From contig VGEN01000019.1 in assembly GCA_016869285.1 (NCBI GenBank), forward strand, positions 1 through 45,056: DNA of 45,056 nucleotides, in the 5' to 3' direction. Positions 17,283 to 31,374 of the stretch are shown in pieces. How positions within the stretch are numbered: the stretch's first letter is position 1; the number at the start of each line of letters is the position of its first letter. A model generated the notes under the pieces. The model was not told the DNA's origin and made no database searches. It saw nothing but the letters and a program-made list of their open reading frames with translations. The position numbers and the translations under genes were made by a program. Origin of the DNA: Alphaproteobacteria bacterium (GTDB taxonomy: Bacteria > Pseudomonadota > Alphaproteobacteria > SHVZ01).

Positions 17283-18110
17283 TCAGTGACCGCCCGGGTT
17301 GGGGCCGGCGCCCCACCAGTAGATGCAGATGAACAGGAACAGCCAGACCACGTCGACAAAGTGCCAGTACCAGGCCGCCGCCTCGAAGCCGAAATGCTGC
17401 TCCGGCTTGAAGTGACCGGCGAGCGCGCGGAAGAAGCAGACGATCAGGAACAAGGTCCCGATCAGCACATGGAAGCCGTGGAAGCCGGTCGCCATGAAGA
17501 AGACGGACGGGTAGATGCCGTCCTTGAAGCCGAATCCGGCGTGGCTGTACTCGTAGGCCTGCACGCAGGTGAACAGCGCGCCGAGCAGAACGGTAACGCC
17601 GAGGCCTTGCACCAGCCCCTTGCGGTCGCCTTCGAGCAGCGCGTGGTGCGCCCAGGTCACAGTGACGCCCGAGAGCAGCAGGATCAGCGTATTCATGAAC
17701 GGCAGGTCGAACGGGTCGAAGGTGATTGTGCCCGGCGGCGGCCAGGTGTGCTGGACAGCCTCGGTCGGGTAGAGCGCGTTGCCGAAGAAGGCCCAGAAGA
17801 AGGCGGAGAAGAACATCACCTCGGAGGCGATGAACAGCGCCATGCCGTAGCGGAGCCCGATCTGTACGACCGGCGTGTGATGGCCCTGGTGCTCCGCCTC
17901 GTTCACCACGTCGCGCCACCAGAAGAACATGGTGGCCAGCACCATGACGAAGCCCAGGATCATGACCCAGGCTCCCTTGTCGACGAACCACATCAACGTG
18001 CCGGTGACCAGCACGAGCGAGGCGAGCGCGCCGACCAGAGGCCACGGGCTCGGATCGACCAGGTGATACTGGTGCTGGCGGCTTCCTACGACGACAGGTT
18101 CATCGGCCAT
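17283..18110 (-). CDS. ctaE: cytochrome c oxidase subunit III
   Basis: Membrane subunit of the aa3-type oxidase, 275 residues with seven hydrophobic helices. Family landmarks are visible: [13 protein letters not shown] near the N-terminus, FASEVMFF-like [16 protein letters not shown], the QAYEYS segment, TGFHGFHV and the C-terminal [14 protein letters not shown]. The start at 18110 (MADEPVVV) is preceded by GGAGAGAG; the longer open frame to 18500 overlaps ctaG and is a shadow. It is the last gene before the terminator in the minus-strand oxidase cluster, 26 bases after ctaG. Confidence 0.97.
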   Translation of the reverse strand: MADEPVVVGSRQHQYHLVDPSPWPLVGALASLVLVTGTLMWFVDKGAWVMILGFVMVLATMFFWWRDVVNEAEHQGHHTPVVQIGLRYGMALFIASEVMFFSAFFWAFFGNALYPTEAVQHTWPPPGTITFDPFDLPFMNTLILLLSGVTVTWAHHALLEGDRKGLVQGLGVTVLLGALFTCVQAYEYSHAGFGFKDGIYPSVFFMATGFHGFHVLIGTLFLIVCFFRALAGHFKPEQHFGFEAAAWYWHFVDVVWLFLFICIYWWGAGPNPGGH

Positions 18111-18136
18111 GGGACGTCTCTCTCCGGGTGACGCTC

Positions 18137-18712
18137 TTACCTCCGGGCTTCCAACGCGGAGGCGCTCGCGAGCGTGCGCGCGCCTTCCTGGTTCTTGGCC
18201 CGGAAGAAGCTGTAGGACAGGGTGACGGCGCCGAGACTGTCGAGGTGGCGGTCCTTCACCACGTCGGGATCGATGAAGAAGGTGACCGGCATCTCGACCT
18301 TCTCGCCCGGCTTCAGCACCTGCTCGATGAAGCAGAAGCACTCGAGCTTCGAGAAATAGGCGCCGATCTTGGACGGCTGCACGTTGAAGGTCGCGGTGCC
18401 GACCACCGGCTCGCGGCCGGTATTCTCGGCGACATAGTGAACCAGCATCGGCTCGCCCACGCGCACGCGTACCGAGCGCTCTGCCGGGCGGAAGCTCCAC
18501 GGCAGGTCAGGCGCCACATCGGCGTTGAAGCTGACGGTCATCCAGCGGTCGATCGCGCGATCGGGCGCGGCTTCGGCGCGCTGCGTCGTGCCGCCATAGC
18601 CGGTGACCTGGCAAAAGAGCTGGTAGAGCGGCACCGAGGCATAGGCCAATGCAAACATGCCGACGGCAATGCCGCCGACCATCGCTGCGACGCGGCGGTT
18701 GGAAGCGGCCAT
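18137..18712 (-). CDS. ctaG: cytochrome c oxidase assembly protein CtaG (Cox11)
   Basis: Copper chaperone that supplies CuB of oxidase subunit I. The protein has 191 residues: one N-terminal membrane helix (about 8-28), then a periplasmic domain with the copper motif CFCF and the conserved [10 protein letters not shown] and PVTFFIDP segments. The [13 protein letters not shown] stretch after the helix is diagnostic for Cox11. The ATG at 18712 overlaps the TGA of the small coxF-like gene by one base (TGATG), so it is translationally coupled; the longer frame to 18760 is not needed. Confidence 0.96.
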   Translation of the reverse strand: MAASNRRVAAMVGGIAVGMFALAYASVPLYQLFCQVTGYGGTTQRAEAAPDRAIDRWMTVSFNADVAPDLPWSFRPAERSVRVRVGEPMLVHYVAENTGREPVVGTATFNVQPSKIGAYFSKLECFCFIEQVLKPGEKVEMPVTFFIDPDVVKDRHLDSLGAVTLSYSFFRAKNQEGARTLASASALEARR

Positions 18713-18840
18713 CAATGCCCCCCCATCCTGGCGATGGTCATGACGTAGAAGAGGACGCAAAGGGCGAGCAGCACCGCGAGCATGGCGCGGTTGCGCGACT
18801 TCCGGCGCTTGACGAACTCCGCGCTGTCGGGACCGGTCAT
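18712..18840 (-). CDS. CoxF-like small membrane protein of the oxidase cluster
   Basis: Short gene of 42 residues. The translation begins MTGPDSAEFVKRRKSRNRAM, then a single hydrophobic helix (LAVLLALCVLFYVMTIARMG) and ends GGH. A basic RKSRNRA lead, one helix and a short tail ending near an RMGG/RLGG motif is the pattern of the tiny CoxF proteins found between ctaB and ctaG in alphaproteobacteria. It starts 5 bases after ctaB ends and overlaps ctaG by one base. Its function is not established; a role in oxidase assembly is inferred from position. Confidence 0.85.
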   Translation of the reverse strand: MTGPDSAEFVKRRKSRNRAMLAVLLALCVLFYVMTIARMGGH

Positions 18841-18845
18841 CGTCG

Positions 18846-19754
18846 TCATCCCGCCCGGTCCACGATCAGGAGCGCGAAGAGCGCGAAGAGATAGAGGATC
18901 GAGAAGCCGAACATCTGCATGGCCGGCTTATCGTCCTCGCTCCTGAGCACGCGCAGCGCCGAGAGGATGAAGAGCCCGCTCAAGACGAGGGCGCCGATGG
19001 CGTACCAGGCACCGGCGACGCCGAGCACGTAGGGCACCAGCGCCAGCGGCAGCAGGATCAGCGTGTAAAGCAGCATCTGACGCTTGGTCGCAGCCGCTCC
19101 CGCGACCACCGGCAGCATCGGCACGCCGGCCTTGGCGTAGTCGCCGGCGCGATAGAGCGCGAGCGCCCAGAAGTGCGGCGGCGTCCAGAAGAAGATCAAG
19201 AGGAAGAGCACGACCGAGGCGAAGGAGACGTCGCCGGTCACGGCGGCCCAGCCGATCATCGGCGGGAAGGCGCCGGCGGCACCGCCGATGACGATGTTCT
19301 GCGGCGTCCGGCGCTTCAGCCACATCGTGTAGACGAAGACATAGAAGAGGATGGCGAGCGCGAGAAGCGCCGCGGCCGACCAATTGACACCGAGCCCCAT
19401 GACCACGACCGAGCCCGCCGCAAGCACGGCGCCGAAACCCAGCGCCTCCCCCGGCTGCACGCGGCCGGACGGAATCGGGCGGCCGGAGGTCCTGGCCATC
19501 ACCGCGTCGATATCGCGGTCGAACCACATGTTGATAGCGCCTGCGGCGCCCGAGCCGATGGCGATGCAGAGCACCGCGATCGCCGCGAGAACTGGGTTGA
19601 TATGGCCCGGCGCCACGAACAGGCCGGCAAAGCCGGTGAAGACAACGAGCGACATCACCCGGGGCTTGAGCAGCTCCCAGTAGTCAGAGACCTGGGGGCC
19701 GTCGAGGACGGCCCCCAGCGCTCCTGAGCGCGCGTCGACCGAGGTGTCGGACAC
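18846..19754 (-). CDS. ctaB: protoheme IX farnesyltransferase (heme O synthase)
   Basis: Adds the farnesyl tail to heme B to give heme O, the precursor of heme A for the oxidase. It is a UbiA-type prenyltransferase of 302 residues with about nine membrane helices; the prenyl-diphosphate/Mg motif [15 protein letters not shown] is at roughly residues 76-90, and the second conserved loop contains [13 protein letters not shown]. The start is GTG at 19754, 6 bases after the ctaD stop, implying coupling. No heme A synthase (ctaA) gene is in this window. Confidence 0.96.
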   Translation of the reverse strand: MSDTSVDARSGALGAVLDGPQVSDYWELLKPRVMSLVVFTGFAGLFVAPGHINPVLAAIAVLCIAIGSGAAGAINMWFDRDIDAVMARTSGRPIPSGRVQPGEALGFGAVLAAGSVVVMGLGVNWSAAALLALAILFYVFVYTMWLKRRTPQNIVIGGAAGAFPPMIGWAAVTGDVSFASVVLFLLIFFWTPPHFWALALYRAGDYAKAGVPMLPVVAGAAATKRQMLLYTLILLPLALVPYVLGVAGAWYAIGALVLSGLFILSALRVLRSEDDKPAMQMFGFSILYLFALFALLIVDRAG

Positions 19755-19760
19755 GTACCG

Positions 19761-22221
<2,461 letters not shown>

Positions 22222-22523
22222 CGATCCCCGACCCGTGTTTGTTGACAGAAACGACCCGACCCGCGCCCGGAGCTTGCCAGGACACAGCCCGACGAACCGG
22301 CTCCCCCATCCGGCTTAAGGTCTTGCAGCGCAACGACTTGCTCAAGCCGGGCAGCGGTCCGGCCACCCTTTTCGGAGGCTATCCAAGGGGAGCCCTTGCT
22401 GCAAGGCGGCCCAACTTGCGCCAAAGTGTCGCGCCGCGTCCGAAATCCGCGCTTTCCGGCCGTGGACGCTCGTTCCGGGCCGGGCCTATAGTCCGACCGA
22501 GGGAAAACGACCGGAATAGGCCG
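22222..22523. promoter_or_regulatory. 302-base divergent intergenic region between ctaC and the mutase gene
   Basis: This stretch should contain the promoters of both the oxidase cluster (minus) and the mutase gene (plus). I see no convincing paired -35/-10 boxes, no riboswitch fold and no small gene. A TTGACA at about 22241 on the plus strand has no matching -10 box. Long open frames cross the region on both strands, but these are GC-driven extensions of the neighbouring frames. Confidence 0.4.
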
Positions 22524-24677
<2,154 letters not shown>

Positions 24678-25004
24678 GTGGATCGGACCCCGCCCGCGGT
24701 GTCGCTTGCCGCGGCCCTGGCCCTGCTGCCGTCGACGACCGGCCGCCGCGCGGCCGATGTGTTCCAGGACGGCGACTTGCAAATCCGCTTTGCCGCTCCG
24801 CCGACCGACGGACCGCAGGTGCCCCATGATCGCGACGAGTTCTACATTGTCGCGTCCGGCAGCGGCCGCTACCGGGTCGAGGACCGGGTCACGGAAGTCG
24901 GCGCCGGCGATCTCTTGTTCGCCGCGGCCCATGCGTCGCACGGCTTCGAGAACTTCTCCGCCGATTTCGCCGTCTGGGTCGGCTTCTACGGGCCGAAGAA
25001 GTAG
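24678..25004 (+). CDS. small cupin-domain protein
   Basis: Protein of 108 residues with a single cupin barrel: motif 1 around PHDRDEFYIVASGSGR (about residues 49-64) and motif 2 around GDLLFAAAHASHGFEN (about 76-91). Motif 1 keeps His50 and Glu54, and motif 2 keeps its histidine, so a metal site is possible. The GTG start immediately follows the TAG of the mutase gene with no spacer, implying translational coupling. No function is known; a role tied to the mutase is inference from this linkage only. Confidence 0.8.
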   Translation: MDRTPPAVSLAAALALLPSTTGRRAADVFQDGDLQIRFAAPPTDGPQVPHDRDEFYIVASGSGRYRVEDRVTEVGAGDLLFAAAHASHGFENFSADFAVWVGFYGPKK

Positions 25005-25010
25005 CGCGAG

Positions 25011-26195
25011 CTAAGCACCGGCGCGTGGGCGCACCGCCGCCCGCCAGAGGAGCGGCACGAGGATCGCCGCCACTGCCGGGAAGATCAGCCAGTTGATCGT
25101 CTCCCAGCCCGAGGCGTGCAGCAGGTTGCCCGAGAAGAAGGATGCGGCGGCGACGACGCCGAAGACCATGAAGTCGTTGGCACCCTGCGCCTTGCCGCGT
25201 TCCTCGGGCGTGTGGCAGTCGGTGACCATGGCGGTGGCACTGATGAAGCCGAAGTTCCAGCCGATGCCGAGCAGGATCAGCGCGACCCAGAAATGGCCGA
25301 TGCCGAGGCCGGCGAGCGCGACCGCGCCGGAGGCGGCGATCAGGACCAAGCCGACCGCGGCAATGCGCTCCTTGCCGAAGCGCGCCATCAGCGCGCCGGT
25401 GAAGAAGCTCGGCACGAACATCGCGAGCACATGCCACTGGATGCCGAGCGCCGCGTGGTCGACCGAATGGCCGTGCCCGACCATCGCTATCGGCGAGGCG
25501 GTCATGATGAAGGTCATCAGCCCGTAGGAGACGACGCCGGTCGCCACGGACAGCGCGTAGCGGGGCATGGTCAGGATCGCCGAGAGCGGTCGGCCGCCGC
25601 CTTGAGCGGTTGCGGCGACATCCGTGGTGCGCAGCATGAGGAGCGCCGGCACCGCGAGCATCGCCAGCGCCGCTTGGCTCAGGAAGCCGCCGGCGAATGG
25701 CGCCGCCGGAACCGCATCGCGGGTCCAGATCACGAGCTGCGGGCCGATCACGGCGGCAAACAACCCGCCGATCATCACCATCGAGATCGCTTTCGCCTTG
25801 AATGCACCCGAGGCGCTGTCGGCGGCGGCGAAGCGGTAGCTCTGGACGTAGGAGCCGTAGAAGCCGGCAACGAAGGTGCCGAGGCAGAAGAGCAGGAAGC
25901 CCGAGGCGACGATGCCGCCTGCGGCGATCAGGCCGCCGGCGATGCCGAAGACGACGCCGAGCAGGTAGGCGCTCCGTCGCCCCAGCCGCCGCATCAGCCA
26001 GGCAGCCGGCAAGGTGCCGAGCGCCAGGCCCAGGTTGTAGAGGCTGACCGGAAACGTGGCGAGCGCCGGATTGGAGGCCAACGACTGTCCGACCAGCCCG
26101 CCCAGCGAGATCACGATCGGCGGCCCGGCGCCGCCCAGCGCTTGAGCGATGGCGAGAAGCCGGACGTTCCGGCGAGCTTGGGCTTCCGCCGTCAT
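25011..26195 (-). CDS. major facilitator superfamily transporter
   Basis: Membrane protein of 394 residues with about twelve hydrophobic helices. The MFS loop 2-3 motif is visible as WLMRRLGRRSAYLLG, and a repeat of the helix pattern occurs in the second half (MARFGKERIAAVGLVL). The closest look-alikes are YbfB/drug-type MFS exporters, but no substrate can be assigned. The ATG at 26195 was preferred to an earlier one at 26240, which adds only a basic tail. It is convergent with the cupin gene (6 bases) and 88 bases downstream of argC on the same strand. Confidence 0.85.
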   Translation of the reverse strand: MTAEAQARRNVRLLAIAQALGGAGPPIVISLGGLVGQSLASNPALATFPVSLYNLGLALGTLPAAWLMRRLGRRSAYLLGVVFGIAGGLIAAGGIVASGFLLFCLGTFVAGFYGSYVQSYRFAAADSASGAFKAKAISMVMIGGLFAAVIGPQLVIWTRDAVPAAPFAGGFLSQAALAMLAVPALLMLRTTDVAATAQGGGRPLSAILTMPRYALSVATGVVSYGLMTFIMTASPIAMVGHGHSVDHAALGIQWHVLAMFVPSFFTGALMARFGKERIAAVGLVLIAASGAVALAGLGIGHFWVALILLGIGWNFGFISATAMVTDCHTPEERGKAQGANDFMVFGVVAAASFFSGNLLHASGWETINWLIFPAVAAILVPLLWRAAVRPRAGA

Positions 26196-26283
26196 GATGC
26201 GCTCTTCATCGGAGTTCCTGAAGATGCGGCGCCGCCACAATGGGATGCGGCGGCGTCCTCGTCACGCGGGTTGGGTCAAGCCG

Positions 26284-27243
26284 TTACTCCGCCGCGACCG
26301 GCAGCGCCGCGTCGGTCTGCTGGAGGCCCAACATCAGATCCATGTTCTGCACGCAGGCCCCGGAAGCGCCCTTGCCGAGATTGTCCAGCCGTGCGGTGAG
26401 CAGGACCTGGCCGTTGGCCTCGTTCTCGAACACGAAAAGCTCCATCAGGTTGGTGCCGTTGAGCGCGTCGGGGGCGACGCCCGCCGTCGAGCTTCCCATC
26501 GGCATCACCCTAACGAAGCGCTGGCCGGCATAGCGATCAGCCAGGAGGGCGTGCAGATCCTTGCCGCTCGCCTTCCTCGCCAGCGTGCGGAGGTGCAGCG
26601 GCACATTGACCAGCATGCCTTGCGCGAAGGCGGCGTAGGAGGGCTGGAACACCGGCACGCCCGAGAGCTTGCCGTAGACCTTCATCTCCGGCAGGTGCTT
26701 GTGCTTCAGCTCGAGCCCGTAGGCGAGGAAGACGTCGCGCGGCTTCGCATTGCTGCGGCCCTCATAGACATCGATCAGCGACTTGCCCGCACCGGAATAG
26801 CCCGAGATCGCGTTCACCGTGACCGGATGGTCGGCCGACATCACGCCGGCATCGGTCAAGGGTCTGATCAGCGCGACCGCGCCGGTCGGGTAGCAGCCGG
26901 GGTTGGAGACGCGCTTGGATGAGCGGATCTTCTCCGCCTGCCCCGCCGCCATCTCCGGGAAACCGTAGGCCCAGTCGGGATTGACGCGATGTGCGGTGGA
27001 CGCGTCGATCACCCGGGCCTTCGGGTTGTCGATCAGCGAGACCGCCTCGCGCGCTGCGTCGTCGGGAAGGCAGAGGATGGCGAGGTCGGCTGCGTTCAGC
27101 ATCCGCTTGCGCTCGGCCGGATCCTTCCGCTTCGCCGGGTCGATGCTGACCAGCTCGATGTCACGACGGCCGCGGAGACGCGCCTGGATCTGCAATCCGG
27201 TCGTACCCGCTTCGCCATCGATGAACACCGCCGGCCGAGTCAT
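26284..27243 (-). CDS. argC: N-acetyl-gamma-glutamyl-phosphate reductase, type 2
   Basis: Reduces N-acetylglutamyl phosphate to the semialdehyde in arginine synthesis. Its 319 residues and the N-terminus VFIDGEAGTTGLQI match the shorter type 2 ArgC, common in alphaproteobacteria, rather than the roughly 340-residue type 1. The catalytic cysteine is Cys117 in SNPGCYPTG, and an ISGYSGAGK loop follows. The stop of putA lies just upstream on the same strand (18 bases), so proline breakdown and this enzyme share a transcript or at least a region; both involve glutamate semialdehyde chemistry, on different metabolites. Confidence 0.95.
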   Translation of the reverse strand: MTRPAVFIDGEAGTTGLQIQARLRGRRDIELVSIDPAKRKDPAERKRMLNAADLAILCLPDDAAREAVSLIDNPKARVIDASTAHRVNPDWAYGFPEMAAGQAEKIRSSKRVSNPGCYPTGAVALIRPLTDAGVMSADHPVTVNAISGYSGAGKSLIDVYEGRSNAKPRDVFLAYGLELKHKHLPEMKVYGKLSGVPVFQPSYAAFAQGMLVNVPLHLRTLARKASGKDLHALLADRYAGQRFVRVMPMGSSTAGVAPDALNGTNLMELFVFENEANGQVLLTARLDNLGKGASGACVQNMDLMLGLQQTDAALPVAAE

Positions 27244-27261
27244 CTCAACGTCTCCTTGTTT

Positions 27262-30200
27262 CTAGGCTTCAGACAAAGACAGCAGCGAGGCGTTCCCGCC
27301 CGCTGCTGTCGTGTCGACCGATATTGTGCGTTCAGTCGCGAAGCGATGCAAGTAGAAGGGCCCGCCGGCCTTCGGTCCCGTGCCGGAAAGTCCTTCTCCA
27401 CCAAAGGGTTGGACGCCGACCACGGCGCCGATCATGTTGCGGTTCACATAGGTGTTGCCGACCCCGATCGAGCGAACCACCCGCTCGACCGTGCCGTCGA
27501 TCCGGCTGTGGATGCCGAGCGTGAGGCCGAAGCCGGTCGAGCGGATCTCCGCGAGAATCCGGTCGAGGTCGCGCGCGCGGTAGCGGACGACATGCAGGAT
27601 GGGACCAAAGACCTCGCCCGGCAGGCGCTTGATCGAATCGATCTCGACCGCCATCGGCGCGAAGAAGGTGCCCTTGAGGCAGTCGCGGTCGTCCGGGGCA
27701 CGGGCGATCAGCTTGCCTTCCCGCACCATCCTGGTCGCGTGCTCGTCCAGCATCTTGAGCGCGTCGGCATCGATCACCGGGCCGACATCGGTCGAGAGCA
27801 TGCCGGGATCGCCGACGCTCACCTCCTTCATTGCACCGGCGAGCATGGTGCAGATGCGATCGGCGACCTCCTCCTGCAGGAAGAGCACGCGCAACGCCGA
27901 GCAGCGCTGGCCGGCGCTCTGGAAAGCCGAGGCGATCGTATCCTGCACCACCTGCTCGGGCAGCGCGGAGGAGTCGACGATCATCGCGTTCTGGCCGCCG
28001 GTCTCGGCGATGAAGGGAACGATCGGCCCGTCGCGCTCGGCCAGCACCCTGGCGATCCTGCGCGCGGTATCGGTGCCGCCGGTGAAAGCGATGCCGGCAA
28101 TCCGCGTGTCCTCGACCAGCCTGGCGCCGACCTTGCCGTCGCCGGGCAGCAAATGGATGACCTCGCCGGGGATGCCGGCCTCGTGCATGAGCCGCACCGC
28201 AAATGTGCCGATCGCCGGCGTCTGTTCCGCAGGCTTGGCGATCACCGCGTTGCCGGCCGCGAGGGCCGCCGCGATCTGGCCGGTGAAGATCGCCAGCGGA
28301 AAGTTCCACGGGCTGATGCAGGCGAAGACGCCGCGGCCGTGCAGCTCGAGCCGGTTCTTCTCTCCGGTCGGTCCCGGCAGCTCGATCGGCTTGGCGAAAT
28401 CGGCGCGCGCGCGGGCAGCGTAATAGCGGCAGAAATCGACCGCCTCGCGCAGCTCGGCGACCGCATCGGACAAGGTCTTCCCGGCCTCGCGCACGCAGAG
28501 CGCCATCAACGCCGGCATATGGGTTTCGTAAAGGCTCGCGAGCCGTTCGAGAGCGAGCGCGCGATGCTCGGCCGGCGTCTCGTCCCAGACCCTTGCTGCG
28601 GCGGAGGCGGAAGCAAGCGCACGCTCGATCGCTGCATCATCGGCCTCGACGACGGTCGACACGCGTCGCGACGTGTCGGCGGGATCGAGGCCGGGTCTCT
28701 CAGCGCCGCCGACCGCCTTGCCGTCGACGATCGGCTCGGCACGCCAAGGCCCCTTCGCCGCCGCCATGTCGCGCGAAAGCTGCGTCAGCACCGGATCGTC
28801 GGAAAGGTCGACGCCGCGAGAGTTCGCCCGCTCGGGCCGGTAGAGATCGAGCGGATGCGGAATCCGCGGATGCGGCTTGGCCGCGAGGCTGCGCAGTCGC
28901 GACACCGGATCGGCGACGATCTCCTCGATCGGCAGGGATTCATCGACGATGCGGTTGACGAAGGAGGTGTTGGCGCCGTTCTCGAGCAAGCGGCGTACCA
29001 GATAGGCGAGCAGATCCTCATGCGTCCCGACCGGCGCGTAGACGCGGCACGGCACCTCGGCGATCACCTGCTCGTAGAGCGCCTCGCCCATGCCGTGCAG
29101 ACGCTGGAACTCGAAAGGCCGGTTTCCGGCAAGCACGCGGATCGCCGCCAGGGTGTGCGCATTGTGCGTGGCGAATTGCGGATAGAAGAGATCGGTACGT
29201 GCCAGCAGCCGCTTGGCGAGAGCAAGATATGAGACGTCGGTCGAGACCTTTCGCGTGAACACCGGGTATCCGAGGCCGCGCTCCTGCGCGCGCTTTACCT
29301 CGGAATCCCAGTAGGCGCCCTTGACCAGACGCACCATCAGCCGACGGCGCGAGACCTCGGCGATCTCGACCAGGCGCTCGACCACGGCGGTGCCGCGCTT
29401 CTGGTAGGCCTGGACCGCGAGCCCGAAGCCTTCCCAGGATTTCAGCGCCGGCGAGGCCGCGACCGCGGCGATGACGTCGAGCGACAGCTCGAGGCGGTCG
29501 GCCTCCTCGGCATCGATGGTGAAGTTGATGTCATGCGACGCTGCGGCATCGGCGAGCGAGATCAGCCGCGGCACCAGCTCGGCCATGACGCGTGCGCGCT
29601 TGCTGTGCTCGTAGCGCGGATGGATCGCCGAGAGCTTGACCGAGATGCCAGGGCTCTTGAGCGGGCCCCTTCCCTTCGCCGCCTTGCCGATCGCGGTGAT
29701 CGCGGCGCGATATGACGAGAGATAGCGATCGGCATCGGCCTGGGTGCGCGCCGCCTCGCCCAGCATGTCGTAGGAGTAGCGATAGCCCTTCTTCTCCATC
29801 GGCTCGGCGCGGTCCAGCGCCTCCCCGATGGTGCGGCCCATGACGAACTGCCGGCCGAGGATGCGCATCGCCTGGGTCACCGCCTGGCGGATCACCGGCT
29901 CGCCCGAGCGCCGCACGATGCGGCGGAGCACGTTGGTCCAGTCACGGTCCTCGTCGTCGCGCAGGCCCATGACGCGGCCGGTCAGCATCAAGGCCCAGGT
30001 CGAGGCGTTAACGAACAGGGAGTCGGATTCGCCGAGATGGCTTTCCCAGTCGGCGCCGCCGATCTTGTCGCGGATCAGCCGGTCGGCGGTCTCGGCATCG
30101 GGAATGCGCAGCAGCGCCTCGGCAAGGCACATCAGCACGACGCCTTCGCGGCTGGAGAGCGCGTATTCATGCAGGAAGGCATCGAGGCCGCCGGACGTAC

Positions 30201-30393
30201 GCTGCTTGCGCACCTCCTCGACCAGCACGCGCGCGGTTCGCGCCACCTCGCGCATCTGCTCGGGGGTGAGCGCCGCTTCGTTCAGCAGAGCTTCGATAAC
30301 CTGGGTCTCGTCGGCGCGGTAGAGCGCCTGCAGCTTCGACCGCGCGCCGGTGGCCGGCGCCGGCGGTGCATCGAAGACGAAAGATGTCGTCAT
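27262..30393 (-). CDS. putA: bifunctional proline dehydrogenase / glutamate-semialdehyde dehydrogenase
   Basis: Converts proline to glutamate in two steps. The 1043 residues hold a helical lead, the FAD-binding proline dehydrogenase barrel (YRYSYDML, VRLVKGAYWDSE, YAPVGTHEDLLAYLVRRLLE quoted in part: PVGTHEDL) and the aldehyde dehydrogenase domain (SPWNFPLAIF, catalytic Cys831 in GQRCSALR, PFGGEGLSGTG). There is no N-terminal ribbon-helix-helix DNA-binding domain as in E. coli PutA, so this should be a bifunctional, not self-regulating, enzyme. The ATG at 30393 (MTTSFVFDAP) was chosen over an earlier one at 30429 that lies inside the palindromic repeat. The repeat is immediately upstream. Confidence 0.96.
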   Translation of the reverse strand: MTTSFVFDAPPAPATGARSKLQALYRADETQVIEALLNEAALTPEQMREVARTARVLVEEVRKQRTSGGLDAFLHEYALSSREGVVLMCLAEALLRIPDAETADRLIRDKIGGADWESHLGESDSLFVNASTWALMLTGRVMGLRDDEDRDWTNVLRRIVRRSGEPVIRQAVTQAMRILGRQFVMGRTIGEALDRAEPMEKKGYRYSYDMLGEAARTQADADRYLSSYRAAITAIGKAAKGRGPLKSPGISVKLSAIHPRYEHSKRARVMAELVPRLISLADAAASHDINFTIDAEEADRLELSLDVIAAVAASPALKSWEGFGLAVQAYQKRGTAVVERLVEIAEVSRRRLMVRLVKGAYWDSEVKRAQERGLGYPVFTRKVSTDVSYLALAKRLLARTDLFYPQFATHNAHTLAAIRVLAGNRPFEFQRLHGMGEALYEQVIAEVPCRVYAPVGTHEDLLAYLVRRLLENGANTSFVNRIVDESLPIEEIVADPVSRLRSLAAKPHPRIPHPLDLYRPERANSRGVDLSDDPVLTQLSRDMAAAKGPWRAEPIVDGKAVGGAERPGLDPADTSRRVSTVVEADDAAIERALASASAAARVWDETPAEHRALALERLASLYETHMPALMALCVREAGKTLSDAVAELREAVDFCRYYAARARADFAKPIELPGPTGEKNRLELHGRGVFACISPWNFPLAIFTGQIAAALAAGNAVIAKPAEQTPAIGTFAVRLMHEAGIPGEVIHLLPGDGKVGARLVEDTRIAGIAFTGGTDTARRIARVLAERDGPIVPFIAETGGQNAMIVDSSALPEQVVQDTIASAFQSAGQRCSALRVLFLQEEVADRICTMLAGAMKEVSVGDPGMLSTDVGPVIDADALKMLDEHATRMVREGKLIARAPDDRDCLKGTFFAPMAVEIDSIKRLPGEVFGPILHVVRYRARDLDRILAEIRSTGFGLTLGIHSRIDGTVERVVRSIGVGNTYVNRNMIGAVVGVQPFGGEGLSGTGPKAGGPFYLHRFATERTISVDTTAAGGNASLLSLSEA

Positions 30394-30401
30394 CGCGTGG
30401 C

Positions 30402-30508
30402 CACCCCCCGCCCCACCCCTCCCCCGCAAGGGGGGAGGGAGTAAGAAGCGCGCTCCATCGCCATCGTGCCCCCTCCCCCTTTGCGGGGGAGGGATGGGGT
30501 GGGGGGCG
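30402..30508. repeat. GC-rich long inverted repeat, copy 1 (imperfect arms)
   Basis: Two arms of about 40 bases (30402-30441 and 30469-30508) are complementary with about five mismatches around a 27-base spacer. Each arm also contains its own small fold, CCCTCCCCCGCAA followed by GGGGGGAGGG. The element fills most of the gap between the methyltransferase gene and putA on the minus strand. The same sequence pattern recurs at 35771-35871. It could act as a terminator, an RNA-stabilising fold or a dispersed palindromic element; no gene is encoded in it. Confidence 0.85.
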
Positions 30509-30522
30509 CGGCGTGCACGATG

Positions 30523-31374
30523 CTAAGCCTTCTTCTGGAAGAAACCGCTCTCGCGCGCCCAGTCGAGCACGGTCTTGCGGTATTCCTCGCTGAAATGGCC
30601 CGGCAGGAAGGGCGAGGTGCCGGCGAGATCGACTGGCTCGAAGCCGTCGCCCTTGCGGCGCATGACCCAGAAGCCGGTGTAGGACGACACCGGGCCCATC
30701 GCTTCGGCGACCGCCAGCGTGACGCCCGGGTGGTAGGGCTTCCGGTTCTTGGGATCGACGACGGCGTCGCGGTCGATGTTGTCGCGGAGATATTTTTCGT
30801 CGACCTCGGTCAGCTGCTGCTCGAGATCGTCGCCGCAGAGAAGCCCGCCATCGGCGACCAGGCGCCTGGCCTCGGCGAGGTCGGCGACGACGTCGGCGTA
30901 GTAGTGCGAGCCGTCGACATAGACGATGTCGAAGCCGCCCTCGCGCAGCATCGACAGCACGTCCTTCGATCTGCCCCGCAGATGGTCGACGCGGACCTTC
31001 TTCGGCACGCAGGAGGCGTTGTGGCGGAAGACCGAATAGGCGAGCTCGGTCGATGCCGCCTGGTTCATCGCGTGATAGGCGCCGTCGACATTGATGTCGT
31101 CCGAGGCGAGATAGGGCGACCAGGTGTCGACGCAGAGGATCTCGCCGTCGCCGGCGATGAAGCGGTCGATCGCCGCGGCCCAGGTCAGCACCGAGGCGCC
31201 CATCCACGACCCGACCTCGAGCATCCTGAACCTAGTCTCGCGGCCGGCGAACAGCGACACCGAGGCCGTGAGCCAGAGATGCCGCATCGCGTTGGTCTGG
31301 CCCAGTTGCATGGCGTTGAGCGAGTCGGGCAGGAACGGCTTGCCCGGGGAGATGAGGTTGAGGATGTCTTTCAT
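30523..31374 (-). CDS. class I methyltransferase (Methyltransf_24-like)
   Basis: Protein of 283 residues. SAM motif I is FRMLEVGSWMGASVL (about 49-63), followed by GEILCVDTW with the ribose-binding aspartate, FDIVYVDGSHYY, and GGLLCGDDLE. The VDGSHYY/LCGDDL pair is typical of Methyltransf_24/cephalosporin-hydroxylase-like enzymes. The acceptor is unknown. It lies downstream of the divergent aldolase gene and ends just before the palindromic repeat. It is distinct in sequence from the methyltransferase at 82-765. Confidence 0.85.
   Translation of the reverse strand: MKDILNLISPGKPFLPDSLNAMQLGQTNAMRHLWLTASVSLFAGRETRFRMLEVGSWMGASVLTWAAAIDRFIAGDGEILCVDTWSPYLASDDINVDGAYHAMNQAASTELAYSVFRHNASCVPKKVRVDHLRGRSKDVLSMLREGGFDIVYVDGSHYYADVVADLAEARRLVADGGLLCGDDLEQQLTEVDEKYLRDNIDRDAVVDPKNRKPYHPGVTLAVAEAMGPVSSYTGFWVMRRKGDGFEPVDLAGTSPFLPGHFSEEYRKTVLDWARESGFFQKKA

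Noticed and set aside
22241..22270. TTGACA at 22241 as a sigma-70 promoter for the mutase gene
   Set aside because: No acceptable -10 box follows at 16-18 bases, and the site is almost 280 bases from the start codon.
30402..30508. GC-rich repeat as a CRISPR fragment
   Set aside because: There are only two inverted arms, not evenly spaced direct repeats, and no cas genes are near.
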